Shown piece by piece: positions 35,110-50,300 of a DNA stretch of 64,000 bases. The first letter of the stretch is position 1; the number at the start of each line of letters is the position of its first letter. The stretch covers positions 1-64,000 of the forward strand of contig QANT01006746.1 in the NCBI GenBank assembly GCA_003254885.1. The letters run 5' to 3'. Origin of the DNA: Purshia tridentata. Lineage: Eukaryota; Streptophyta; Magnoliopsida; Rosales; Rosaceae. Below the pieces are notes generated by a model. The model did not search any database. It was not told where the DNA came from and was given only the letters and a program-made list of their open reading frames with translations. The position numbers and the translations under genes are program-made.

Positions 35110-37474
35110 CTACCTCCCATAAGGATGATATCGACCACTACCTGCACTGCCATATCCCCCTCTACTACCATAAAAGGAAGCTCCACTACCACCTCCGTAG
35201 CCACCTCCAAAACCTGCATCATAGCCACTCCCATAACCACCACCAGCTGCACCACCAGCACCTCCATATCCTCCATAACCCTCACCAGTTCCACCATAAC
35301 CACCACCACCTAGATCATAACCTCTACTATAGGCTCCTCCATAACGGCCTGAGTAACCTACAGAGGATTCTCCCCTATAAGCTCCTATACCACCACCACC
35401 TCCACCATATACTCCATAGCCACCAAATTCACCTCCACTATATCCACCATAAGCACTCCCCCTACCACCACCGTAGGCTGCAGTTGACCTATAACCGCCA
35501 GCACCACCGTAACTGCCACCTCCAAAGCCACTATAACTATCTCCATACCCACCACCGTATGCAGGCCTAGAATCATTATAACGTTTTGATGTGGGTGCTG
35601 GTAGGTTTGGTTTCTTCGGCTCTGCCTTTTTTATCTCCACCTACAGGAAATAACAAATGAAGATATTAATTATCAAGCTTCTTGATTGATCATGGATGCA
35701 TCTAGTAAAAATAAAACTGGTTCCATATTATTATTCCAGATTTCTCCCACAACTAACATAAATTATTCACTTGTACACAATGAATAGTTTATCTCTGATG
35801 TAACATTTTGTATATGGTCCTCATTCCATCACTTCAATGGTGAATAAAGCAATAGGAACTTTCATTAATCTACATGTTGCTAACTTGCTACTAATCTAAG
35901 CAAAACTAGTGCAAATCATCCTGGAACCGTTATTCAACATCCACTGGCTGAAGAGAATAAAAAGCCAACTGAAATAAAAATATATCACAAACTCTTGCAA
36001 GTAGTTCATAACTTCATTTAGAGGGAACAAAACCTCAACAGCCAAGATGAGAACAACACATGAAAGGACTATGAAATCTTGACAAAAAAGATACTGGGTT
36101 GCCTGTAATTTTAAGTTTTATGGGACCATACATCAAAGATCATCCTTCCTCAGAGTCTCTCAATATGAGTTGGGTTGGCCACTTGTGAATGACAGTAGTA
36201 CTAGAAGATGATAAGATGATAAGATGATATAATGACATGCACACAAAATTCAACAAACATCATACTGCTAACTGCAACGGTGAGATCAATAGAATAGCTA
36301 ATGTGTACAATAATTATTTCAGAATTCCACACCATGTAACATAATTATAAAGCATACAGGATCACAGACAGATGCAAGCACACCCATTTTTTCAGTACAC
36401 GGCTCACCTGAGCTCCAGCAAACTCGAGCTTGTTCCCCTTGTCCAATAGATCATCAACTGCTTGCTCTGTGTCAAAAGTAATAAACCCAAAGCCACGGGA
36501 GCGACCAGTGGAATGGTCCCGCATAATCTGATGTTCCTTGACTTCTCCAAACTGTGAAAAGAAGTCACTAAACTCATCTGCCCATTTACAAACAATAAAA
36601 TAAGTACCTCCACATCTAATATTCAAGGAAAAACCAATAACAGAAAAGGGAAAAAGATGACCTTCATTCACGGTTGTGGGAATTCCACCCACAAAAATCT
36701 TCTTAGTCTTGAAATCCTTAGACCCCATTGCTCCCCTGGGTATTGTCCGCTTGATTTCCACCTACCAAAATAGTAAAAACAAGGACCATAAAGAAAGTAA
36801 ATAATTGAACTCATATACAAAAAAAAGAAGTATGCAACTTAAAACTGAGAATGAACCAATTTTTAATCTTGGTATTTTCTATTAAACATAAAATCCTACT
36901 TGTTTGCCATTGATAATATGAGTGTCCTCAATGACTTTATCAACCACAGAGGGGTCTGCATAGGTCACAAACCCGAACCCTCGGGGTTGCCCGGTTTTCC
37001 GGTCCTTCATTATTACCGAATCTATTATTTCACCGTATTTACCGAAATGCTTTACGAATTGGGCTGCATTACGAGACAAACAAAATTGCAATCACAAACC
37101 CTAATAATGAGAAATACATTGAAATTAACTCCGTAAATAGAAACAAAAACAAAAAAAATTAAGAAAACCCTACCTGTAGTCGTCTCTCTTGCCAAACCCC
37201 CTATAAAGATTTTCCTACGGAATTAAAAAAAGAAAAGAAAAAGAAGTAGCTAGCTGAGATTCATTTTTTGTTTCTTTTTCCTAAATATTCTGAGGAACCA
37301 ACCAAACAAAAAGGGCCAAAAGTGGAGGAGGAAGAAGAGAGATTAATACCCAGGACTGGCTCCGTCGCCAGTATGAGGTTGGGACTTGTAGTCCTCATCC
37401 TCGGCCTCATCTCTGTGGTTAATGTCGTGAGCTTCTCCTCCGTCAAGGTTAGCATCGTTAGCTTGCGAATCCAT
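35110..37474 (-). CDS. hnRNP-type RNA-binding protein, two RRMs and a Gly/Tyr-rich tail
   Basis: Nuclear RNA-binding protein of the plant hnRNP A/B-like group (At5g40490-like from memory). Six exons: 37350-37474, 37174-37214, 36900-37063, 36662-36761, 36408-36577 and 35110-35640; phases agree and give 376 residues. An acidic N-terminus starting MDSQANDANLDGGEAHD leads into RRM1 with RNP2 KIFIGGL and RNP1 RGFGFVTY. RRM2 has KIFVGGIP and RGFGFITF. The region after each RRM carries a VEIKR or VEIKK linker. The last 145 residues are almost only Gly, Tyr, Ser, Ala and Arg, ending RYHPYGR; such tails mediate low-complexity assembly and nuclear shuttling in this family. Start at 37474 is the first ATG. 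Confidence 0.93.
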
Positions 37475-38321
37475 GGCCTGGGTTGCAAATTTTTTCACAA
37501 AGTAGAGCGAGCGAGCTCCAAAGAAGAAGAAGAACAGAAAGAAATTAGCCCTAAAGACGAGACGAGAGTGGAGCGGAACAAGTTGGCGTTGCAGATGTTT
37601 TTGGTTATTGTTGCCGAGGTTCTTAAACCTCTCTACGTCAGATTAAAAAAAACAAAGTGATATTTTTTGACAAGCATTTTAATTTATTTTGTATTTTATC
37701 AAAATAAATTTATTCAGACAATAAAAATATCATTCACAAAAAAATCTGTTTTTTTTTTTTTCTGTCAAGAGTCGAGACGCTGTAAAGGTGAATGACGACA
37801 TTGGACCATTATCCTGTTTTATAAGGATTAAGTGATTAACAAATAATTTTAAATTTAGAATATTTTTCCAAGTTCAGATCTTCCCTCTCCAATATAAAAA
37901 AGAAAACAGATGATTTGTGTTATCAATTAATTCTCTTACCAAATGAAGTTTTGAATGGGAAACATCTAATATTTTCCCAATATTTGAATATGTAGTGCCA
38001 TTTATATAGTAGTGTAACAATATATGATGCTAAATATGTGGCAAGAAAACTTTAGCATTTAACATACATACGCATGTCTATTTTTCTGATAAACTTTAGT
38101 TTGAAATCGATTGATTTTTCATTACAAAAGTATTTCCCTAATGTTAATTAAAAATGTAAACGAAATACACCTGAGTTTGGAGAATGGCAGAACGCTTGTT
38201 TCTACACTGAGCACTTGCATTATTTTACATGGTACATGTTACTGACCACTGAGAGGCCGCGAGATAGGTCGAGTGTCCTCCTATCCTATCAAAATTTGTT
38301 AATGACAGTCCGTCCAAGAAA
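37475..38321. other. hnRNP promoter and GP210 3' flank
   Basis: Both neighbours are on the minus strand. The first 200 bp are probably hnRNP leader; the remainder is AT-rich with a T run near 37750. No gene or repeat recognised. Confidence 0.5.
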
Positions 38322-41300
38322 CTAGAAAGTATTTTGTGGATTAACCCTCCGCCGTGGTTCTCGCCTGTAATATGGGGTTTCATCTATTGTCCTCCTCACA
38401 TAATCTATGAAAGGCTGAGGCGTTTGAGGAGAATGTTCATTCACAATACCATCACCACCAGGGCGGCTACGTTCAGGTGTGACTGGGGCTGCTGGAGTAC
38501 GACTAGGAAAGGAGGATATGACAGGTCTGATGACAGGTCCATCCGGTGTCCCCAAATAATATTTGCAGAGGATCACTGTGAAAATCAATACAACTGCACA
38601 TCCAAGCGAGGCCGCCCAAAGGGTATTACTGACACCAGTTTCTGGTGCCACTCTTTCTCCAGGATCACAGTTCACATCAATTTCCACACACTGACCTGCA
38701 AGAAACAACAATTTATATAAGAATGCTTTGAAAAAAATATATATCCACCTTGTCTCCATCAAAGTCTCAAACACCTTTTCTTTGATTGCTTTCTAGAGAG
38801 CTAAGTTGCAACAAAATTTAGGACCAAAAACTCACCATTGGCTGGGAGTGTGATGAAAATTGTATCTTTGAATCTCTTGGCTCCTAGCATTTTTACCTGA
38901 AATGGACATTAATGATAATTCCCGAAAGATGTCAAAATTCAACATATGGAAGTGAAATTAAACCTTTGTCTTAAACATAGTATTGGAAATTTGTCTACTG
39001 CAATAGTTTAATCAAACTGCTTTATAGATAAATTGGCTTGGTCAGTAGATTGCTTGTAAGAATTAATAGGATTCAGAACAATGGAACCGTTTATGTTACT
39101 TCTACAATTTCAAATTCAAATTTTTACCCTCCATCTACTAAAGGATGAGTGTCTTCTTTCTTTCTCCTTGCACTAAGCAAGCTAAGCAATGTCTACCTAT
39201 CATTAAAAATCAATGGAATGTTTCTCATTTGTATAAACATACAAATGCCTCTTATGAGATTCAACTTGACTACTAATGTTTGTCAATTTAATGCAAATTT
39301 TAAGCAATCATACAGAACACAGTGCTCACCTCATATTTTGCACGTGCACCAATCCCAAAACCTTCTTTATGAATGGGAGTAATGAGTAATAAATCTCGGT
39401 CATGCCAATAAATTTCAACATCTACAATTAAAAAAAAACTAATGACATCAAAACTCAGAGACATAATTACATTCAAATAATGAAATGGGCAGGCTATGCA
39501 CATGCCCCGTGATTGCGGAAGTGCATCAAGTCCTGCAAAAACTGGGGAAGTGTTTTACCCTGATGGGCCTCATATGTAGACCATTTTTTCTCTTTTGCAC
39601 CAGGGGATGCTTTTGTGTGTGTTGTGTGTCTGTGAGAAAGAGACTTGCCCTGTCTTGTTCTAACATGTGAGAATATTATAATAATCTTGTCTACTTAATT
39701 CTTACCAATGTTCCCCAAGATTGTAATAATAGTCTTGTTAGCGTCTGGAGTCAGATTCAACTGCATTGAATCCTGAAAAGTTCAAGCAACAATTAAATCA
39801 AACACCATTACAATTGTTTTGGTATAATGGTATGAAGGACTTGTAGGTGAATTAAGGGTTTCATTTACAATGTTTAAGACGAATACAAAATGCATGCTGC
39901 TAGATATGTCACTACCTTGCCCATCTCCAATACGGAAAACCCTCCTACAAAAAGAGCAGATGCAGATCCTGAAACATGATTGGCGCCTCTTAATGAAGCA
40001 TTGACAGAAACAGATATATCGGGCTTCATATCCTTTGACTTGGGAATCAAACGAGCCAAATGCTCCGGTGAGTAAGGGAAAAAGAGGCAATATGAATTAC
40101 CAGTATCAAGATCCAACCATGGGTTTGAATACCTTTGGTCCATGAACAGAAAAATAATATTAATGCACAAAAAGATTGTTCAGTATATTTATAACCGACG
40201 AAGACAGTAGAGTATGAGATGAATATACCCAACAAAAGGAGGGTCCACTCTACAGTCATACTGGAACCCCTTAGTGTTTCCAAGAGCCTTAAACTTGTTG
40301 CTGTAAATATTGGTTTGGCAAACAAATATAAGAAATGAGAAAATTAGAAAAATTTCCTTGTGAATTCACTTTGATTCTTCTGTCCCCAGAAACATACTGA
40401 TAAAAAATAGAAAGGCAAATATATATATATATATTAACTTATATATCCTATAAATTGTACAGCTAATGATGAAAATGACATGCAGAATGATTGTCAACAT
40501 GCAAGGCATTAGTTTTCTAATTTTTTTCAATATGCTGTGTTGAACGCTGCCCACTTAAATGCATGACAACATGCAAGGCATTAGTTTGCTTTATGTAGTG
40601 GTTCCTTTAATAGTACGCATTAATAATATTGTTAATTAATCACCATGGTCTGACTCCTACTGTTCAAAAACTTATTCTAGAATCCAAAGTTTGATTTCAT
40701 TGTCCAGCTGAAGTGAGGGGATATTGCTTTATGAAGTGAGTTGCTGCATCCAACATCCTATATCCATATCCAAGATTCATGGTTACAAACCTGATCTTCA
40801 CAGAGAATGGTCTGACTCCTACTGTTCAAAAACTTATTCTAGAATCCAAAGTTTGATTTCATTGTCCAGCTGAAGTGAGGGGATATTGCTTTATGAAGTG
40901 AGTTGCTGCATCCAACATCCTATATCCATATCCAAGATTCATGGTTACAAACCTGATCTTCACAGAGAAGTTATATCCTTTATTGGGCAAGGGAACATTT
41001 GTTAGTGTCTCTCTTGGAGCATCCACAGAAACAATATCCTCTGTTAGCACTGTAATTGTTGTTCGCAGCTTCAAACTTGAAGTTTCAAAATATACTGGTC
41101 ACAGGTAAGAAGTTGTGAATGTCAAAAATTTGTATCATCATAATCAACTCATGCATAACAAAAAATCACAGAGGCAAGATACATTCGCCTGATTTTTTCA
41201 AGACCAGTAGATTCAACAGAGTATAAGATATATTGTTTATTCGTACCTTGAGTTGTACCTTCCCCAACTACTTCAGCTTCTCCAGACAATGGGGACACAC

Positions 41301-44300
41301 ATATAACACTTCCATTGGCAGTACGCCACCGACCAGAAATTTGATCATTTAAACCTATCACATCAAGGTAAACAATGTAATATGCGAGAGGGTGGTGAGC
41401 AGAGAGGGGAACTTGATATTTTCAAATTTTAAAACATAGAAAATTTACAAAGAGCAATCATTTAGAAACCTGAGCAAATATTTGTCTAATGCATATGATT
41501 AAATTTTCTTCCACATTTGTGAAGCATAAAACTACAAGGTGATATTTATGCATCCAAATGCACTGCATGGTAGATACTCGATTGAGAGTACATCACCAAT
41601 CATTAGTTTGCACACCCCACTCCTAGAGATGCACACCCATTATAAATTTGTGACATCACCTTGAAGTATGTGAAAAGGGGAATCAGTTTTCATCAACGGA
41701 TACAAATGATGACCATACCTATGCAGTATATGTAATAAAAGTTCATATAAAATATGCACATACATTCAGATGACTTCAAAAAGATCATTATTTTGAAATA
41801 TGTTAGAATAGGAGAGAAGATGTCGATGGAACTTCAGTAAATATGAATTTACTGCCATATAAGCTGAATTTTCGGGAAGAATATTTTTCAAATTTTTTAT
41901 CCAATCTGGGCAGATTATGCAGTATACCCAGCTCCTCTAAGAATCCAGACAATCCAAACCCCTGCAGAGTCTGGACTCAACCATATATATGGTTTAGCTA
42001 TCCCAATAAGAAACATTAGCACTTGATTGCACTTTCTTGAATACCCATTTGGGGATCAACTGCTGTTACGAAATTAGATTAAGAGCCAAATGGCTTACCC
42101 AAAAGGTTCTATATAAGGCGCAACAACTGACATCGTAAGGAGAAAGTTTCTGAAACCTTTAAACGGACGAGAAAAATTGATAAATGAAACATGCACAGAA
42201 TCATCATGACATGACGAAGTCTTTCTTTTCCTTTTTAATTCTTAAAAAAAAAAAAAGTATCCACATTCATTTAAACACAATAGACAACAAATGAATTTGA
42301 AAGTAGTTCATGTAATTTTTCACCACAGGCCTACCTTCTATGCTGAAGTTGAGATGACTTCCTGTGTGAAGAACTGGGTTTTGAGGATGTATATGGGCAC
42401 CAACTGATATCTGAAGATATTAACTATTCAGTTTATCTTAAACACGCAAAAAATAGTGCAAAGAAAACAAGTATCACCAATACAAGAAAAGGTTGAAATT
42501 AAGAACCCAGGGAGCACAAACCACTTAGTTTCAACATATTTTAATGAGAACTGACAAATTTTGGTCAGTAAAGGTATATATCAAAAATAAGTCTTAAAGG
42601 GTTCTACACATGGAATAAAAAATCCGAGGAGTAATTTGAGCCATTTGTGATTGTGACTCATGCCATTGTCAGCCCTCCATGCAGCTTCCTTCCCCCCTCC
42701 CAAAACAAAAAAATTCCGCTAGAAAGCTCTAGCTTTCAAGATTTGAGTGAATGCATAAGCCATGGCAACAGCAACTAATTGCTTCTTACACCACTTCCAG
42801 GGTTTTAAAAGGGTTAACCATGTACCAGGATATAGTCAGACTTCTGTGGAACACTATTGATGGATATCCGCACAAGAGCTCTACCATGCCCCATTGCCTT
42901 CAACCAGAAATTAGAAAAAACATGAATCAGAATAAGGTTCAAGAGAATAAAACAGACACTAAAATAGAACTGTTGTGCTTTCATTCAACTAGGTCTTGTC
43001 TACATAAATGCATGTTGATTGATTAAAATATATAAAGGAAAAAAAACAAAAAACAAAAAAAATCATCAGCACAGCTTGTTGCATGGAGATATTTAAGTAA
43101 GATTTTTAAAAAATATAGTAGAATGAACCAAACCTTGAGATGGATATTTCCACCACCATAGGTGTTGTTTATGGACACAACACCAGGATAGTTAGTTACA
43201 ACATCAAAGCGAACGGCATCATATGCTTCATAAAAAGGGTTACCTGGTCAAATCAAAACCAGAAAAGTTGAGACTCAAATATGAAACATAACAATTATCA
43301 AGTACCAATATAAATTAATACAACTGAAAATGTTGATACCTAGTGCATCAAGAAAGACTATTGGAAGCAAAAGTTCAGCACCAACAGCAAGATTGATCAC
43401 GTGAAATGGTAACTCCTCATTTCCAATTCTAATTTGAGCCACCTGACCAGAATATACATGTCATCCTCATCAAAAAATGACAAAATGCAATGCCCATATC
43501 TAAATATTACGTTGCAGACACTTCACTATTGTGAGTAAAAGCTTTTGACAATCTTGACAAGTGAAGGTTAGACAAATCTGATACCTACAATCCCACACCG
43601 GCACTCAGGACTTGTACCCCACTTTCAGCACTTATACCACATTTTCATGTGTGTGTGTGTGTCACCATGTTTGAAAAGATCAATACTTCCTTATATCTAC
43701 TGCCCATCAGAAGGGGACTTATATTCATACCTCAGCAACTTTCACACAAGCAGCAATCTCAATTCTTCCAGTGATACGATCTTTTGCCTGAATGCATGCA
43801 AGATTGTTATTCTCTGATGTCTGTATTCTGCCTCCATCAATGGAAATAGCATCCTTTTGCGCAACGTCATTCTTGTCAGGGAAATTTCGTAATAAAGAAT
43901 AAATAACAGTTCCTTTGTAACTCTGACTTTCTCGCTGGCCATATTCTGAAGATGAAGGTAAAAGATTTGTTGTAGTATAATGGGGAGGAAGAACCCAAGT
44001 TATTGGAACTCCAAGAGCGAGTGGGAGATCAGGCATGACCAATATTGATATAGATGCATTGTAATATCTTATCGATAATTCAGAACCAGAAACTACAAAT
44101 TCACATGAGAAGGAGACTGCAACATTTGTCCTTCCTGCAGATCTGAAATGGAAAGATGACTATATAAAGCTAACATTATTTGTTGGTCTCCAATACATTT
44201 TATCAATACATCATCCAACAAACAAAACTTTAACCAATACATTTTCATCAGTTTGGGGTCCATTTTCATCATATTTGAACAGTCAAGATTGCATGGCAAT

Positions 44301-47300
44301 TTAAATATATGCAGTACACCATATGATGGAATTAATTATCCTATGATGCAAGGAGAATCGCTTTACCGCACATATCTGAGTATAGAACATGATGCAGAGC
44401 AGATATCAATCAAAGTTTACTTAATTACAAAACAATTCATACCTTCCAAACATTAATTTGATAAAACCAAGCTCTTTCTCCTTCATATGGCTAGTGTACT
44501 GAACTTTTTCTGAACGATCCAATTGAGTCCCATACTTTTCACCATTCAAGTGCTCTAACAAATCAAAACTCAACACCTAAACCGAAAAAAGAAGAATTAT
44601 TTTTACCTTTAAATATCTGGTCATCCACAAGCACTGACACTATGAGAATTTAAATTCATAGCAATAAATGCAGAAAGTAGTAACCTTTTCATCTTCTACA
44701 CTCCACTGGTAATTTTGGCAGAGCTCATAAAAAGAAAACAAATCACCCTGAAGATGACCACAAGTAAGTATCCTCATACGAAATAAGGCAGTAATCCTTC
44801 AGTTTGTAATTCTTACCTCAGTAAACAAAGGATATATTGGCATCTTACGGCTAATACCAAGCAGTTCACTTTGTGCATTCAATATCACCGAAGAAGGAAC
44901 TCCTACTTTAACACTGCCATATGCTTGGCAAATCACAGTATCTCCATTTCTGAAAACTGTGGCACGAATAGTCTGATATGTAAAAAATGCATTTGATTAG
45001 GCAAATGCATTGCATTCACAGCAAATTCATACCACTGAAGAGATAATAATCTAGTAGCTAATAATGGTTTAAGTGCCCTAGGGCCACATAATAATCTAAA
45101 GACCAGGTGTGCAATTACAAACACCCCATTCAATATTCAGAGTACATTATGGACACCAAATTGTGAAATCTACGAATAAGATAACATTGAAAATGACATG
45201 ACTCAATAGATGACATCATGTCCTTTTTTATTACAGACTAAAAATAACATAATTAACACATTGGAAAGCCCCATCCAATATTCAGACTACATAGTGTACA
45301 CCAAATTGTGAAATCTACAAAGATGAAAACATTGAAAATGACATGAATCAATCATGCCGTTTTTTATTAAATACTAAAATAACATAATTAACACATAGAA
45401 ATAGCTAGAAAGAATAAAGTATATCAGCTAGACATCATATCTTACTGTGTTCCCAGGTGATATGGCCGACATTCGTCCTGAAGATCTATGCATTGTAACT
45501 ATTTCATCATTCATACTCGTATATTCAACATATACACCAACTGTTGGGCCTCCCTTCACAGTAAGCTAAGCATAAACCAATTAAATTGTTAAAATCACTA
45601 GAAGAAAGATGAAAAAAAGACTATATACATACTTACATAAATTTATAAGCAAAAAGGGCAATACAGAATTTTAAAATGTCATCCAATTATCAAAAGAAGT
45701 AGCATAATCAACCTTAATCCCAACTAATTGCAGACAACTAAATAATAGCAATTACAGAAACTTCTTTTCAGTTTAAATCTTAATATTGTCAACTAGGTGC
45801 ATATATACTCATCATTAAAAGAAAGAAAGAAATGCAGAAAAGGGGGAAAAGAGGTGCAATTCGTATCAGAAACATACCACATAAGATGCACCAGGTACAA
45901 GGAAAATATCTTGCGGGTGAACTTTTGGTGGTGCATAGACTTCCACCTTTATTGGTTGACTCAGAATTTCATGCCCAGATTGCTGTAAAGCACTCACCTG
46001 ATTTCAAGTACTTTTTCATCATTAAAAAAAACGACAAAAAAAAAATTGACAATATGAAGAAAACTAAAGATGGTAATACACAGGTATAAGGCCAATGAGG
46101 AACTTACAAATAAAGTTGTGATCCCAAGATTCGTAGCCAAAATTTTAAATTTCGAACTATTAACATATCCACCAGCTGGGCTTGATATATCATCAATATC
46201 TAACAACTCAATAATACGATCCTCAACATGCACACGAATATTCATGTAGGCCAACTGCAAACCATTGAACCTCTCACATGTTAGAAATGAATCAAGAATA
46301 TGGCTTAAAAATTGTGCTCTCACACACAGATAAGAAAACAAACAAGCTCAAGAACATCTACACAAAATAAAATATAAAAAACCTTAATTATTCTCATGCA
46401 AACTGGAACTAATTCCCTCAATTGTGTTCTACCACATTCACTTTTGAACATGCAGCAGAAGACATACTGAGACACATAGCTCCAGGTGCTAAAAGATCAA
46501 GTCAATTCAAACCTGATAAGACTCAAATGTCCTCCCATCACTAATCCCAGCCATTAAATCAATAGTACGTGAGTTCCCTTCCTGAAATTATCAAGTAGGA
46601 TATCATTAAATCCAGAACTACTTCATAACGGATTCTGGGGGTCTTCGAAATTTAAGGAATGGGACGAAAAAAGATACCACATAACCAAAAAGATAAAAAT
46701 CACACTGGGAAAAAATACCATAAGGCTTATTTCTTCTGGTGACAAAATCTTTATCCAATCAATGTCGGCAACTTGTATCTACAACATATGTAAGCCTCTA
46801 TGAGAAACTACAAAGGCAAGCTGGCAGATTCAACATGAAGAAATAAGGCATGTGACCGGCAAAGAGCATAACAATTGAGAAAAGAAAATGAAGCAATGGC
46901 CTACAATGACCGAATTTTAGTTTGAAGAATCTACTCAAATTTATATACCAGGTAAAGTACCCAAAGCTGATTCTATTCTCCTAGAATCACAAGGTCCATT
47001 ATACATAAGTGATTAGTTCTATACATATAATTGATAATTGTAACTGAGGAAATTTATCATGCCTCTTCACCTAACTTGGAAACGTCTATTTCCACTTGAA
47101 ACTATCAATTGACGCTTTGGAGGAAAAAAGGGTTCAGTGTAAAAGTCTATCATCTTATAAACAGATAGATTAACTTTCAACAGCATAAGAAATGAAATGG
47201 AAGAGGTTGTAAAGGTGGATGAGGCATTAATACAAATAAACGACTCAGAAGTTCCCTATTAACTAACAAATGATGTAGAAGTGATAAAATAACAAGAAAG

Positions 47301-50300
47301 AAATTACCACAACTGAAGCTTCAAGTGGAGTAATAAGCCCAATATCGTACACTGTCACTAGTGCAGTCCCCATACCTTTAGGAGACAGCACAAGTTGTGA
47401 ACATTGCAAACCTATTGGGGATTGAACGACTTCCAATACTCGAGAATCGTTCACATTAGCTTCCAAGAAACAGCTCCCACCATTAATTGATAGATTTACC
47501 TAAAAGAAAATAGTATTTCCATTACGTAGGTTAAAATGCCAAATATGTATGCATTATAATTTTATAAATACCAACATGTGTTTTCCAATACATAACAGCA
47601 TGAGAGAAAAGTCTGATAAATGAATTAAAATACACACAATGTCTCGCATGAGCTGCTCTATCTATAGCCTCCAACTATAATCTTCCAAAGAAGAGTGAAA
47701 ATGAATTTACATTACGGTTGTAGCATCCCAAAGCATTCAAGCTTAGCCTATCTCATTAAGGGAATTGTACAGAACTAGAGGCCCAAGACACTCTACCTTT
47801 AGTCCATTACTACCACTTCACTGCAAAAGGGAAGGTTACTTTCTTTCTTTCTTTTCCCCCCATTTTACAGAGGGATATGATTGACTGATTCAAAAAGGAG
47901 ATATTATGGATAATAGAAGCAACTAGCTTTGAAGTTATCACCCTAATATCGTAGACAGAAAATGATTAATGTTAAGCAGCATCACTGTACGAAATGAGGC
48001 CAGAAAAATAAAAGAGCATTACTGGGAGGAGGATTGTCAAGTACTTTATGAAGCCTCAAAACATATCAAACTTGGAACAAAGAGCATCGGTAGAGGAGGA
48101 TCATGTTATTTCCATTAAATGGAAACTTCATAGCATAGTAACTAGAGTACCTCCAAGAAGGTAGTAATTTAGTCTATTTTACTAAATCAGGAATCCAAAT
48201 GTAATATTCCTAAGACTACTTATTCAACTTATCAATCTCTCACCAACTTTATAAATTCAACCAATCCATAATCTGGCCAAATATTGTAGCAATCAATTTA
48301 TATGGAGCGAGTCTCTTTCATATCATACACTATTAAACCATCTCGCACTTGTGAACACCAGTCATAAGTGGAAATACCCACCAGAAAATTCTCCTTTTTT
48401 TTTAATTAATGGCAATCAATAAAATACCAGTCAATAAATGTTACCAATATGTTATGATCATGTTGATAAGGAACCAGCCAAGAAAAGGAAAAAGTCAACA
48501 AATAATGTGATCTGCCTGCAACTTGAATGGTATTGCAAAAGGCATAAAAATATAAGTTAGAAGACAAATTCCAGGTCAAGTATTGATAATGTGTGAAGAG
48601 CCTACCTTGGCATTGGGATTAAAAAATAGCAAATTGAACTCTGGGCTGACCCTCAGTGTTGAAACAAGCTGCTCAATTTTAATAAATGTAAACATGAGAA
48701 AGACAACTTCAGAAGATTAAGACAACTATATATGAATAGCATGCATATAAAAATTTAATAGTAACAAAAGTAATAGAAACCCTGAATCTGAAGTCATCCT
48801 GGTTTTGCATAAGTTTAATTGTATATATCATCCAAAATTGATATACCTGTAAACGAATTGCGTCTGCAAGAACATTCTCTGAAGTCTCAAGCAATGGAAC
48901 AGAATTATAATCACCCATGGTATCACCAAAACCAATGACAGTGGCACGAACTACACACTAAAAAGAAAAGGATTCAACATCTTAGCTAATATCCAAATAT
49001 CCAATATTACCATATATACATGGCAAAGAAAAAATAATATTGCATTTTTATATTGTGAAGCAGGCTAGAAACTGAAGAAAACCTAATGACAAATGGAGGA
49101 CTTTTGATACTTTAAATTCATATAAGTCTAGAAACTAACAAGAAAACAAAAATTCCACGTTTTCTGAGGGCACAACAATTTCAGTTGACAAGGTTTCACT
49201 TTTTGCATTAAAACTCTGGAAAAAAAAATTGATGATTTAAAAACTTGATGTGATAAAATGACAATATAAAATGAAAGACATTGAGATTCTGGCATTACCA
49301 GGCCTGGATCATTTTGCAAGCTCAAAAACCTCTCCCAACTGTACTTCGACCTCTCTAAATCATCAGCATCATCCCAGTATGCCATCTCATCACAATTGCG
49401 AAGTTCCCACCTCAAATAAAGTGAAGATGAGTTTGCAAAAGCTTCTCCAGAACTACTAATACCAACTGCAGCTAATCTAATGGTGCGCCCATTTGCCACA
49501 GTAACAGGGGCGACACGAATTTGCCCTGAACTGCGGTCAGCTTGAACTGCAGTCCTTATAACTTCAGGTTCATTGACTGTAGAGTTCACCAATGGCATAA
49601 ATTTTACATCTTGAAATATATTGAAGTAAAATGTAACTACTTGTAAATTTGATGAATGGAAATCATTTATACCAGGTTCATCAGCTATCAGAACAATTGA
49701 GCTAGGCATGCTACATGTAAGAGACAGCGAAACTTCTGCTACGGCAGGCAGAGGATGACCATCCCCAACCAGATTGCCACGTTTGAAAACAATTTTCTGG
49801 GTCATTGGAAGATAGATATTACATTATGATTTTTCATTAAAGATAACTATATTAGAAACTACACAATATATGAAGAGAGGAGATTTACATATGTTCCCGT
49901 CATTTGGCATGATAATCTGTACAGACTCTTATAGCTTTCAGATAACCGTTGCACAGAAGCATCATTGTCAATGCGACCATGTTCTTCATTTATAATTTCC
50001 GGGGTTTCAATAAACTCAACACCATTGTTCCACTGTTCAGGTCCACCAAGAAGCATCACATCCAGATTCGTTCCAGGGACAAGGTATAATTTGTCCAACT
50101 TTACCAATTGATTATCAGTTTCTGTTAGAGCCAAATCAAAAAAGTAACCACCAAAATGGTTTCCATCACCTGCCTGACGAACATTAAGTGGCGGATATGC
50201 CGCAATAAGTGAAGATGCTTTTAAGACAATAGGTCCATGAAAAGAGCTATCAAGGTTGTGATATTCTTTTGATAATGTAGCATGAAGGGTAGCCCGACCA

